Shown here: in pieces, positions 35,678 to 44,323 of the stretch | How the letters are laid out: each line of letters starts with the position of its first letter | How positions within the stretch are numbered: the stretch's first letter is position 1 | DNA from: an uncultured Kiloniellales bacterium | Lineage (GTDB): Bacteria; Pseudomonadota; Alphaproteobacteria; Kiloniellales; JAKSDN01 | Direction: 5' to 3' | Length of the DNA: 48,626 bases | Assembly (NCBI GenBank): GCA_947258885.1 | Contig: CAMYKD010000026.1 | Coordinates: 1-48,626, forward strand | Made by a program: the position numbers and the translations under genes | Notes under the pieces: model-generated | Database searches by the model: none | Told to the model about the DNA's origin: nothing | The model's input: only the letters and a program-made list of their open reading frames with translations

Positions 35678-35696
35678 GGCCGTTTCCTCTCTCGAT

Positions 35697-38600
35697 TTAA
35701 ACCCCGACCATGGTCTTCAGCTGGCGGTTGGCCACCGCGAGCATGGCGAAATCCGGCGTCCCGGTCGACTGCAGCTCGGCCAGCAGCTGTTCGGTGCGCG
35801 CGACGAGCGGCCGGCGCGACTCGGCCCAGTCTTCGATCACATGCTCGGCCGCGCCGGTCCCGGCGACCTCGAGCACCCGCTGGGTCAGCTGAGCCTGGTG
35901 ACCGAACAAGTCGTCGATCACCGCCGTCACCGCCAGCTTGTCCCAGGCCGTGTCGGTGGGCAAATGCCCCGCCGCCCGGCGCAACCAGTCGAAGCCGAAG
36001 CGCGCCCCGATATCGAAGTAGGCCTTCGCCACCTGCTGCGCCGGCTGACCGACGTTCCTGGCGATGCGCACGATGTCGCAGGCCGGCGCCAGGAGCCCCA
36101 GGCTGGCGATGCGGTGTGCCGTGGCCTCCGGCACCCCCTGCTCGATGAAGCCGGCCGCGCGTTGGCCCGTGGCGTCCCGATCGGCCGGCGAGAGGAGGTC
36201 TTCCAAGCCTTCGGCCAGCTCCTTTACGCCGCCTCCGAAGACCTCGATCTCGCCCCTGATATCCAGCGGCCGGGCCGCTTCGCGCAGGAACCAGACGGTC
36301 CCGCGTTCGACCAGCCGGCCGCACTCCATCAGCATCGCGGACTGCGCCGCGGCCGATACCTTGTTGTCGAGGGACTCGATCTGCTGCAACAGGTCCGGAA
36401 TACCGAAAATCTCCCGGCTCACCATATAGGCCCGCGCAATGTCCTCGGCCGGCATGCCGGTCTTTTCCTTGGCCTCGTGTATGAAGGCGAGGCCGACGCG
36501 GTTGACGAGCTCGTTGGTCACTACCGTGGCGACGATCTCGCGGCGCAGCCGGTGGGACGTTATCTGCTTCTGATAGGTCTTGCGCAGCGGACCGGGGAAG
36601 TAGCCGATCAAGTCGTCGCGCAGATAGAGGTCGTCCGGCAGGTCCGAGGACAGGATTTCCTCGTACAGCACGATCTTGGCATAGGACTGAAGCACCGCCA
36701 GCTCGGCACGGGCGAAGCCGACGTCTTGCTTCTGCCGCTCGGCGATCGTTTCGTCGTCGGGCAGGTACTCGACCGCCCGGTCGAGCTGGCCCACCCGCTC
36801 CAGCGCCCGCATGAAACGCGCGGTGCGGTCTATGAGATGCGCGCCCAGCTGATGGGTGACCGTGATCGCCTGGGTCTGCAGATAGTTGTCGCGCAGCACC
36901 AGGTCCGCGACCTCGTCGGTCATCTTTCGCAGGAGCTGGTCGCGCTGCTTGCGGGTCATGTCGCCCGCCGCCTCGATATCGCCGAGGAGGATCTTGATGT
37001 TGACCTCGTGGTCCGAGCAGTCGACGCCGGCCGAGTTGTCGATCGAGTCGGTGTTACAGCGGCCACCGCTGAAGTCGTACTCGATGCGCGCGCGCTGGGT
37101 CACGCCAAGGTTTGCGCCCTCGCCGACGACCTTGGCCCGCAGATCGGTGGCATCGACCCTGAGCGCGTCGTTGGCCCTGTCGCCGACGTCGGCGTGGGTC
37201 TCGTAGCTCGCCTTGACGTAGGTGCCGATGCCGCCGAACCAGAGCAGCTCGGCGTCGGCCTTGAGCATGGCGGCGATCAGCTCGCTCGGCGTCACCTTGT
37301 CCCGCTCGATGCCGAACAGCTTCTTGATCTGCGGCGTCAGCTTTATCGCCTTGGTCCTGCGCTCGAACACGCCCCCGCCCTTGGAGATGAGCTTTGCGTC
37401 GTAGTCGCTCCAAGCCGAGCGTGGCAGGTCGAACAGCCGCTTGCGCTCGGCCCAGCTCGCCGCCGCATCGGGATCGGGATCGACGAAGATGTGCAGGTGG
37501 TTGAACGCGCCTATCAGCTTGATGTGCTTGGAGAGCAGCATGCCGTTGCCGAACACGTCGCCGGCCATGTCGCCGACGCCGACGCAGGTGAAGTTCTCGT
37601 TCTGGATATCCTTGCCGATCTCGCGGAAGTGGCGCTTGACCGATTCCCAGGCGCCGCGGGCGGTGATGGCCATCTTCTTGTGGTCGTAGCCGGCCGAGCC
37701 GCCGGATGCAAAGGCGTCGTCGAGCCAGAAGCCGTACTCCGCCGACACGCCGTTGGCGATGTCGGAGAAGGTCGCCGTGCCCTTGTCGGCGGCGACCACG
37801 AGATAGGGGTCGTCCTCGTCGTGGCGCACGACGGCCCGCGGCGGCACGACCTCGGCACCCCTGAGGTTGTCGGTGATGTCGAGCAGCCCGCGGAGAAAGG
37901 TCTTGTAGCACTCTATCCCCTCGTTCAGCAGTCCCTCCCGTCCGGCGTCCGGGGCCGGCGGACGCTTGACCACGAAGCCGCCTTTCGAGCCGACCGGGAC
38001 GATGACCGCGTTCTTCACCTGCTGGGCCTTGACCAGCCCAAGAACCTCGGTGCGGAAGTCCTCGCGCCGGTCCGACCAGCGCAAGCCGCCGCGCGCCACC
38101 TTGCCGAAACGAAGATGCACGCCCTCGACCCTGGGGCTGTAGACGAAGATCTCGCGAAACGGCCGGGGCAGGGGCAGCTCCTCGATGTTCTGCGAGTTCA
38201 GCTTGAAGGATATGTAGCTCTTTCCCCCGCCGTCGGCGCCCTCCTGGAAGAAGTTGGTTCTGAGCGTCGCCTCGATGACGTTCAGGAAGCGCCGGATGAT
38301 TCGGTCCTCGTCCAGGTTGCTGACCTGCTCCAGGAGGTCCTGGATTTCTTGCGCCAAGTCCTCCGCAGGTGTCCCTTCGCGCGGCGCCGCCGGATCGAAG
38401 CGGCTCACGAAGAGATCGGCCAGCCGGCGTGCGATCTGCGGGTTTCCTTGGAGGGTTTCCTCCATGTAAGCCTGGGAGAAGGGGATCCCGGCTTGGCGCA
38501 GATACTTGCAGTAGGCGCGCAGCACTTTCACCTCGCGAGCGGTAAGACCGGCCCTCAGGACCAGCTTGTTGAACCCGTCGTTCTCCATTTCGCCCCGCCA

Positions 38601-40532
38601 GACCCGGGCGAAACTGTCGTGAAAGGCCTCCTTGGCCCGACCCAGGTCGACCGCGGCCCCGCCTTCGGTGACGGTATCGAAGTCGTGGATCCAAACGGGC
38701 TTGGCGAGGTCTGGAAGATGGACTTGGTAGGGCACCTCGCCGATCACCTTGAGGCCCATGTTCTCCAGCATCGGCAGCACGTCGCTCAACGGCACCGGGT
38801 CGCCGGGCACATAGATCTTGAACCGGAGCTGATTCTCCTCCGCCTCGATGGGACGATACAGGTTCATGGCAAGCTGCCCGGTCTCGAGCGCTTCCTCGAT
38901 TCGGGTAATGTCGAACACCGCGCCCTGGGCGTTGAAATGATCCTGGTAGTTCGCCGGAAAGGCCTTTGCGAAGCGCCGCAGGCCGCGGACACCCTGTTCC
39001 TCGCCGCGCGCCTCCACCAGGGCTTCCTCCAGATCGTCGACCCAGGACCGCGCCGTTTCGACCAGCTTGGCCTCCAGGACCCCCAGGTCGACCTCGGGCA
39101 GCGCGCCCGGCGTGGTCTTGACCGTGATGTGCAATCGCGCGAGCGCGGCATCCGTCAGGTGGGTGTTGAAGGCCTCGACCGATCCGTCGTAGGTCCGGGC
39201 GAGGACGTCCTGGATCCTCAGCCTCAGGTTGGTGTCGTATCGGTCGCGCGGCACGAAGACGAGGGCCGAGACGAAGCGTTCGAAGGGATCGCGGCGCACG
39301 AAGAGCGCGACGCGCTGCCGCTCCTGCAGGTGCAGGATGCCCGTCGCCGTGGCGAACAGCTCGTCCTCGGAGATCTGGAACAGCTCGTCGCGCGGATAGT
39401 TGTCCAGGATGTGCGCCAGGGCCTTGGCGTCGTGGCTGCTGGGTGCGAACCCTGCCCGTTTGACCGTGCGCGCCACCTTCTCGCGCAGCAGCGGAATTTC
39501 CCGCGGGCTGCGCGAATAGGCCACCGAGGTGAAGAGACCCAGGAAGAGCCGTTCTCCGGTCACCTTGCCCTTCTTGTCGAAGGACTTGACGGCGATGGTG
39601 TCCATGTGGACACGGCGATGCACGGTCGCCCGCCGGTTCGCCTTGGTGATGCGGACAAGCTGCGGCTGCCTCAGGAAGTCGCGCACCTCGACCGGCAGTT
39701 TGCCGAAGTTCCGAAGTCCTTCGAAGACCGGGATGCTCTCGTCGCGCAAGACGCCGAGTCCGCCTTCGGCCGGCACCCGCGTGATCGCCTTCGCGCCCGT
39801 GCCCTCGAAGCGGTATTCGCGATAACCGAGGTAGGTGAAGTGATCGTTGTCGAGCCATTCGAGAAAGGGGATGCCGGCCTCGATCTCCTCCCGGGGCAGC
39901 TTCGGCGGATTTTGAATCAACTCGGCGATCACTTCCCGGCAGCGTTGGCGCATGGCCGGCCAGTCCTCGACGGCGGCCCGGACATCGGCGAGGACACTCG
40001 CGAGTCCCTCGCGGATGAGCTCGTGGCGCTCGCTCGGCTGCTCGCTGACCTGCACGTGCATCACGGATTCGTTGAGCGCGCCTTTCGCGCCGCTCCCGGG
40101 CTCGTAGAGCTCGGTCAATCTGCCGTCGGCAGCGCGTTTCAAGGGCAGGATCGGGTGGATGACCAGGTGCACCCTGGCGTCCAGCCGGTGCAGCTCGGCC
40201 GTGACCGAGTCGACCAGGAACGGCATGTCGTCGTTTATGATCTCGACGATCGTATGGGCCGATTTCCAACCCTGTTCCTCGAGCCGCGGGCTGTAGACCC
40301 GGATCTTCGCCTCTCCCGGCTTGCGCCGCTTCGCGAACGCGAGCAGCGCCAACGCGGCGCCATACAGATTGTCCGGCGTGTCGTGGAGAATATCGTCCGG
40401 CGGCACATTTGCGTAGAACTGCTGTATGAAACGGTCGGCTAGCGCGGCGCGCTGCGGCTCGAGCCGCTGGTGCACGCGTTCCTCGATCTTGTCGATCAAT
40501 TCGCTTTTCAGCTGCTGGGCCTTGAACGCCAT
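35697..40532 (-). CDS. Large NAD-specific glutamate dehydrogenase (about 180 kDa)
   Basis: The 1611-residue protein oxidises glutamate to 2-oxoglutarate and ammonia with NAD. It has the L-GDH180 layout: N-terminal regulatory ACT-like parts (about 20-640; VEIINDDMPFLVDSVTAELH and WLDNDHFTYLGYREYRFEG), a catalytic domain (about 740-1200; VARGGLRWSDRREDFRTEVL, VIVPVGSKGGFVVKR with the catalytic Lys near 850, GVGDMAGDVFGNGMLLSKHI), and a long C-terminal helical region. The start is ATG 40532 (MAFKAQQL) behind AGGAC; another ATG lies at 40544. The frame is intact over its full length. Homologues are often controlled by arginine or aspartate. Upstream, the AT-rich gap probably holds its promoter. 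Confidence 0.96.
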   Translation of the reverse strand: MAFKAQQLKSELIDKIEERVHQRLEPQRAALADRFIQQFYANVPPDDILHDTPDNLYGAALALLAFAKRRKPGEAKIRVYSPRLEEQGWKSAHTIVEIINDDMPFLVDSVTAELHRLDARVHLVIHPILPLKRAADGRLTELYEPGSGAKGALNESVMHVQVSEQPSERHELIREGLASVLADVRAAVEDWPAMRQRCREVIAELIQNPPKLPREEIEAGIPFLEWLDNDHFTYLGYREYRFEGTGAKAITRVPAEGGLGVLRDESIPVFEGLRNFGKLPVEVRDFLRQPQLVRITKANRRATVHRRVHMDTIAVKSFDKKGKVTGERLFLGLFTSVAYSRSPREIPLLREKVARTVKRAGFAPSSHDAKALAHILDNYPRDELFQISEDELFATATGILHLQERQRVALFVRRDPFERFVSALVFVPRDRYDTNLRLRIQDVLARTYDGSVEAFNTHLTDAALARLHITVKTTPGALPEVDLGVLEAKLVETARSWVDDLEEALVEARGEEQGVRGLRRFAKAFPANYQDHFNAQGAVFDITRIEEALETGQLAMNLYRPIEAEENQLRFKIYVPGDPVPLSDVLPMLENMGLKVIGEVPYQVHLPDLAKPVWIHDFDTVTEGGAAVDLGRAKEAFHDSFARVWRGEMENDGFNKLVLRAGLTAREVKVLRAYCKYLRQAGIPFSQAYMEETLQGNPQIARRLADLFVSRFDPAAPREGTPAEDLAQEIQDLLEQVSNLDEDRIIRRFLNVIEATLRTNFFQEGADGGGKSYISFKLNSQNIEELPLPRPFREIFVYSPRVEGVHLRFGKVARGGLRWSDRREDFRTEVLGLVKAQQVKNAVIVPVGSKGGFVVKRPPAPDAGREGLLNEGIECYKTFLRGLLDITDNLRGAEVVPPRAVVRHDEDDPYLVVAADKGTATFSDIANGVSAEYGFWLDDAFASGGSAGYDHKKMAITARGAWESVKRHFREIGKDIQNENFTCVGVGDMAGDVFGNGMLLSKHIKLIGAFNHLHIFVDPDPDAAASWAERKRLFDLPRSAWSDYDAKLISKGGGVFERRTKAIKLTPQIKKLFGIERDKVTPSELIAAMLKADAELLWFGGIGTYVKASYETHADVGDRANDALRVDATDLRAKVVGEGANLGVTQRARIEYDFSGGRCNTDSIDNSAGVDCSDHEVNIKILLGDIEAAGDMTRKQRDQLLRKMTDEVADLVLRDNYLQTQAITVTHQLGAHLIDRTARFMRALERVGQLDRAVEYLPDDETIAERQKQDVGFARAELAVLQSYAKIVLYEEILSSDLPDDLYLRDDLIGYFPGPLRKTYQKQITSHRLRREIVATVVTNELVNRVGLAFIHEAKEKTGMPAEDIARAYMVSREIFGIPDLLQQIESLDNKVSAAAQSAMLMECGRLVERGTVWFLREAARPLDIRGEIEVFGGGVKELAEGLEDLLSPADRDATGQRAAGFIEQGVPEATAHRIASLGLLAPACDIVRIARNVGQPAQQVAKAYFDIGARFGFDWLRRAAGHLPTDTAWDKLAVTAVIDDLFGHQAQLTQRVLEVAGTGAAEHVIEDWAESRRPLVARTEQLLAELQSTGTPDFAMLAVANRQLKTMVGV

Positions 40533-40855
40533 GCCGGTCCTCATGCGTGGTCGGCCTACCTGACCGCGGATCCTGTGCTGAAAGCTAAACCATTCCACTA
40601 GCCAAGGGGAAGGGCTCGAAGCGGCGGCGCCCTGACGCGCGCGCCAGGGTGCCCCTCATCCCTCGGACCCGCCGGACTCGGAGGCTTGCGCCTTGAGCGC
40701 CTCATGACCCACCGCTGCCCGTATTAATGCCGGTTTCTCAGTAGGATAATGGCGCAAACCGCTACATGCACTAGGCATAAAACATTAATGAATATGCAAT
40801 GGTGCTCACGTTACATTTGTTGGCATAACCTTATTCGAGCGAGTCCTTTCCCGCC
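40533..40855. other. Divergent intergenic region with hairpin and AT-rich segment, 323 bp
   Basis: It separates leftward gdh from the rightward PAS-like gene. On the gdh side a hairpin at 40626-40653 (9-bp stem with one G-T pair, 10-base loop) would lie in the gdh leader. The right half (about 40720-40840) is A/T-rich and has two ATTAAT palindromes (near 40723 and 40783) and a GATAAT (40745-40750) that could be a -10 box, without a clear -35. No gene is visible. Confidence 0.5.
40626..40653 (-). promoter_or_regulatory. Hairpin in the probable gdh leader
   Basis: GGCGCCCTG (40626-40634) pairs with CAGGGTGCC (40645-40653), with one G-T pair and a 10-base loop. It is 94 bp upstream of the gdh start on the transcribed side. 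There is no T-run, so an attenuator is not shown; it may simply be leader structure. Confidence 0.3.
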
Positions 40856-42127
40856 ATGCCTCCATGGTCAGAACCACCTCTATCTCGTCTTCAGCCGCGC
40901 GAACTGGTCGAACGGCGGATGGCTCCGCAGTTGATGGAGTATTGGGCGCGGCTCTGCGGCCCGGAGCCATACCCACGCATAAACGGGTTCGACGTCGAGG
41001 CCGTCCCGGGGTTCGGACCGCATGCCTTCATGCTGGACCTCGGGCATGATCCGGAAGATCCCCTGGTTCGCCACCTCGGGCAGGGGCTATCCGTCGAATG
41101 CGCGAGAACCGGCGCCGGCAGGAAGCTCTCCGAGGTTCCGCACGGCTCGCTCTTGGCGCGGGTCGCCAACCGGTATCGCGAGGTCCTCGACAGCAAGGGG
41201 CCCTCGGAGTTCGAGTACGAATATGCCAGTGGCCCCGACCGGATGACCCTTTGCCGCGGGCTCCTGCTGCCCTTTACGGCGGAGGGGAAGACCATCGACT
41301 ACATTGTCGGCGCCGTCACGAGCAGGGTCGTCGAAGTGGATGCGCCCTACGCCGGGGCGGAGACGCCGGCGCGGGACGGCCCGGCTCAAGCCCGAGATGC
41401 CCGTGGTCTCCTGGCCGTGGTCGAAACGGAAGTGGCCCGCGACCAGGCACGCGGCAAGAGCCCGGATACCCTGCGCCAGAGCCTGCGGGACTGCCGGACC
41501 GCGGTGCGCAGGTTGGCGGCCGCGGACTCCCGCTCGCACAAGGCGCTCTACGCCGCGCTCGAGCGCGTCTACGCCTTCCACTTTCGGGCCGAAGACGACC
41601 CGGAGGCCTTCGGACAACTACTTGCCGCCGCCGGGCTCAAGTCGCAGGTGCGCGCGCCCTTCATTCCGGTCGTAAAGCTGGCGTTCGGCAGCGGCTACGA
41701 GAAGACACGCCTGTCCGAGTACGCGGCGGCGCTGAGCTATGCGAAACGTTGCGGCCGGACGCCGATCGACTTCAAGAGCTTCTTAGAGTCCCAGCAAGGC
41801 GGCTTAAAGGGCTGTGTCAGGGCCGAGCGGGCGGCCCGGCGGGCGGCGAGCAACGGTCCGAAGGATACGGCGGAACACGCGAAAGACCTTCTGCACACCG
41901 TCGACTCGCTCGGCCTGATCACGGACGTCGAGGGCGGAGCGGACGGTTTCGTCCTGATCCTCGGACGCCGGTCCGTCGGGCGGCCCGGCGTCATCGAGGT
42001 GCTCCGCATCCTGGATGAACTGCCCTCGGTCGTCGACGCCGCCGTTGGACGCGCCGCCAGAACGATCAGCCGGGAGAGGCGGGGTCTGGCGACATCGTCC
42101 GGGACCGTCCCCAAGAGCTCGGAATAG
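40856..42127 (+). CDS. PAS-like domain protein with unknown helical C-terminal region
   Basis: The 423-residue protein is probably cytoplasmic. Residues about 28-160 resemble the PAS_5 (PF07310) type: YWARLCGPEPYPRINGFDVE, HAFMLDLGHDPEDPLVRHLG, GSLLARVANRYREVLDSKGP and a final strand TIDYIVGAVTSRV. Residues 180-420 are mostly helical, with the distinctive VVKLAFGSGYEKTRLSEYAA and SYAKRCGRTPIDFKSFLESQ stretches followed by GGLKGCVRAERAARR. I recall similar unnamed segments in other alphaproteobacteria. No kinase, cyclase or DNA-binding domain is recognisable. The start is uncertain (ATG 40856 or 40919; neither has a strong ribosome site). The bactofilin gene follows at 111 bp, suggesting a functional pair. 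Confidence 0.75.
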   Translation: MPPWSEPPLSRLQPRELVERRMAPQLMEYWARLCGPEPYPRINGFDVEAVPGFGPHAFMLDLGHDPEDPLVRHLGQGLSVECARTGAGRKLSEVPHGSLLARVANRYREVLDSKGPSEFEYEYASGPDRMTLCRGLLLPFTAEGKTIDYIVGAVTSRVVEVDAPYAGAETPARDGPAQARDARGLLAVVETEVARDQARGKSPDTLRQSLRDCRTAVRRLAAADSRSHKALYAALERVYAFHFRAEDDPEAFGQLLAAAGLKSQVRAPFIPVVKLAFGSGYEKTRLSEYAAALSYAKRCGRTPIDFKSFLESQQGGLKGCVRAERAARRAASNGPKDTAEHAKDLLHTVDSLGLITDVEGGADGFVLILGRRSVGRPGVIEVLRILDELPSVVDAAVGRAARTISRERRGLATSSGTVPKSSE

Positions 42128-42237
42128 GGCGAGACGGGGCCGCCCCGGCGCGCATCGGAAGATTCGGCCCGGCCGACAAGCCACTTCGAAATAAGCAGAA
42201 ATTAACCAACTGATGGCAGCTTGGGTCCGGTGCAACC

Positions 42238-43410
42238 ATGGCACCCGCGCCGACGAAGACGACCCTAAGCAACGATGGTGGAACAGTGGACCGGCGAGAG
42301 CAATCCGAATGGACCGAAGCGGCGGCCGATGACTCGACCGACGCTAGGGACTCAGACCTAGATCCGGAAGAGATCCGGGGCGAGGCGACCGTGGCCCATC
42401 GCCTGAGCCGGGTAACCCGCTACGCCACCGGTGCCGCCGACAAGTCCGATCCAGTCACGCCGGACTCCGAGCCGGATCAAGAGGAGCGCCAGGGGCCCTC
42501 GTCCGCGGAGACACCCCAGCCCGGCCCCGCGCCCGCCGGGGAAGCGGGCTTGGACTCCCTGTCGCCCGAGCAGGGTCGCCAGGAGCCCGAGGACGCCCAA
42601 CACGACGCCGAAACCGCCGAAGCAATGCAAGAGGATGCCGTCCAGGGCGAAGAGGCGGAGCCGGGGCTCGTCTTCGCCGACGAGGCGCGGCCTGAGCCCG
42701 CGCCTTATGGGGATCCGCCGCAAACCGCCGCGCCCGCCGAAGAGGCGCTTCAAGACCACGCGGCCTTCGAGGAGGAACAGCCGGATCCGGCGCCCCGCGA
42801 GGCCGCGCCCGAAGAGCTCGTCTTCTCGGACATCGCAGAGCACCTGGGCATCGCAGGGCCGTCGCCATCGGGTCCCGAGCCTGCCGCGCCGGCCTCCGTG
42901 CCGTCGGAACAATCCGAGGTGGCCCCTGCCGCCGCGGCGACCGAGCAACAGCAACCCCAGGCCTTGCAGAACCAGGACGACGGGCCGCCGGCCGGCGCAC
43001 CCGAGCAACAGGCCCCCGTGGCGGAACCGCCCGCCCCGATGGCGCAGACCGGCCCGGACGACAGCGAGGTATTGACCGTCGGCCGCGGCATTCGCCTGGT
43101 CGCCAAGCTTTGCGAATGCGCCGAGCTGCTGGTCGAGGGTCACCTCGAAGCCACCGCCCGGACACGGCAGTTGCAGCTCGCCAAGAGCGGCCGCTTCATC
43201 GGCAGCGCCGAGGTCGAGTACGCCGAGATTCACGGCAATTACGAAGGCGAATTGACCGTCTCGGAGAAGCTCTACATCTCCCCCACGGGCAGCGTCTCCG
43301 GCACGACCCGCTATCGCGAGATCGTCATCGAGGCGGGCGGCCAGATCATGGGCAACACCCAGCACCTGCCGGACGAAGGCGAGGCGGTCGCCGACGGGGC
43401 CGAGGCCTAG
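42238..43410 (+). CDS. Bactofilin with long acidic N-terminal extension
   Basis: The 390-residue protein has a C-terminal bactofilin (polymer-forming cytoskeletal) domain at about 275-375: VLTVGRGIRLVAKLCECAEL, LVEGHLEATARTRQLQLAKS, GRFIGSAEVEYAEIHGNYEG and VSEKLYISPTGSVSGTTRYR, which predict the six-turn right-handed beta-helix. The first 270 residues are Pro/Glu/Ala-rich and predicted disordered, with two related motifs LVFADEA and LVFSDIA. Typical bactofilins are 100-200 residues, so the extension is unusually long. It polymerises without nucleotide and usually scaffolds envelope or shape functions. It has no signal peptide. It is downstream of the PAS-like gene. Confidence 0.88.
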   Translation: MAPAPTKTTLSNDGGTVDRREQSEWTEAAADDSTDARDSDLDPEEIRGEATVAHRLSRVTRYATGAADKSDPVTPDSEPDQEERQGPSSAETPQPGPAPAGEAGLDSLSPEQGRQEPEDAQHDAETAEAMQEDAVQGEEAEPGLVFADEARPEPAPYGDPPQTAAPAEEALQDHAAFEEEQPDPAPREAAPEELVFSDIAEHLGIAGPSPSGPEPAAPASVPSEQSEVAPAAAATEQQQPQALQNQDDGPPAGAPEQQAPVAEPPAPMAQTGPDDSEVLTVGRGIRLVAKLCECAELLVEGHLEATARTRQLQLAKSGRFIGSAEVEYAEIHGNYEGELTVSEKLYISPTGSVSGTTRYREIVIEAGGQIMGNTQHLPDEGEAVADGAEA

Positions 43411-43423
43411 CCCGGATTCGAAA

Positions 43424-43456
43424 CGCCGCCGGGAGCCTCGGGCTCGACCGGCGGCG
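43424..43456. terminator. Two-part hairpin between bactofilin and tRNA-Gly
   Basis: The outer stem CGCCGCCGG/CCGGCGGCG (9 bp) encloses an inner stem GAGCC/GGCTC with a TCG loop. On the minus strand it is followed by TTTCG, placing it 7 bp beyond the 3' end of leftward tRNA-Gly. On the plus strand it lies 14 bp after the bactofilin stop. It is likely a bidirectional terminator. Confidence 0.6.
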
Positions 43457-43462
43457 CTGAAT

Positions 43463-43537
43463 TGGAGCGGGCGATGAGATTCGAACTCACGACTTCAACC
43501 TTGGCAAGGTTGCGCTCTACCCCTGAGCTACGCCCGC
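43463..43537 (-). tRNA. tRNA-Gly (anticodon GCC)
   Basis: On the minus strand: acceptor GCGGGCG/CGCCCGC, discriminator T, encoded CCA; D arm AGCTCAGGGGTAGAGC; anticodon stem CAACC/GGTTG with loop TTGCCAA (anticodon GCC, codon GGC); T arm with GTTCGAATC. Intact. Confidence 0.96.
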
Positions 43538-43651
43538 GTCGTGAACTCTGGACTGTCGGCAGATAGTACCTTTCGGGCCGCATTGCAAGGACGGAGTGGG
43601 CGCGCAGGGGTCGCTTGCGGGCCGGCGGGCCGGCGGTTAAGGTCGCCGGCC

Positions 43652-44191
43652 ATGAACAGCGACGACACTCCCGCGGTCCTGGCCGACGGATCGCCCCCGG
43701 CGACGCCCGACGACCTCTTCGCGCGGCTGGCGGCCCTGGACATCGAGGTGCGCACCGTGGCGCACCCGCCGGTCTTCACCGTGGAGGAGGCCAAGGCCCT
43801 GCGCGGCGAGCTGTCCGGCGCCCACATCAAGAACCTGTTCCTGCGCAACAAGAAGGGGGCCATGTGGCTGGTGACCTGCCTCGAGGACCGGCAGATCGAC
43901 CTGAAGAAGCTGGCCGGGGCGCTGGGGGCGGGTCGGTTCTCCTTCGGCAGCGCCGAGCGCCTCATGACGCATCTCGGCATCCTGCCCGGCGCGGTCACGC
44001 CCTTTGCCGCGATCAACGACAAGACGGGCGCCGTCCAGGTGGTTCTGGACAAGGCGATGCTGGCGCGCAATCCGGTCAACTGCCACCCCCTCGTCAACGA
44101 CATGACGACGGCGCTCGCGGCCGCCGACCTGGTCCGCTTCCTGGAGGCCGTGGACCACGCGCCGGGGATCCTCGACCTGGACGCCCTGTGA
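43652..44191 (+). CDS. YbaK/ProX-type aminoacyl-tRNA deacylase
   Basis: The 179-residue protein hydrolyses mischarged tRNA (Ala-tRNA-Pro or related) in family members. Visible features: DDLFARLAALDIEVRTVAHP, FTVEEAKALRGELSGAHIKN, LFLRNKKGAMWLVTCLEDRQ (catalytic Lys region), SFGSAERLMTHLGILPGAVT and GPFA-like TPFAAIND. The length fits the stand-alone ProX/PrdX group. The start is ATG 43652. It is divergent from tRNA-Gly by about 115 bp. Confidence 0.92.
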   Translation: MNSDDTPAVLADGSPPATPDDLFARLAALDIEVRTVAHPPVFTVEEAKALRGELSGAHIKNLFLRNKKGAMWLVTCLEDRQIDLKKLAGALGAGRFSFGSAERLMTHLGILPGAVTPFAAINDKTGAVQVVLDKAMLARNPVNCHPLVNDMTTALAAADLVRFLEAVDHAPGILDLDAL

Positions 44192-44323
44192 GACCCGGCG
44201 GCCCCGGGGCGGCCCCGACCAGAGACTTGCCTCGGGCGGGCGAAACGGCCATGTATGGACAACAGACATAGAGCCGACAGGACCGCTGTCGCCAGGACAG
44301 ATTCGAAAGAGGACACGCCTTCC

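Noticed and set aside
35451-40442. A 1663-codon open frame on the plus strand opposite the glutamate dehydrogenase
   Set aside because: It is the antisense shadow of a gene with strong third-position GC bias. The minus-strand product has all family motifs; the plus-strand translation matches nothing I recognise.
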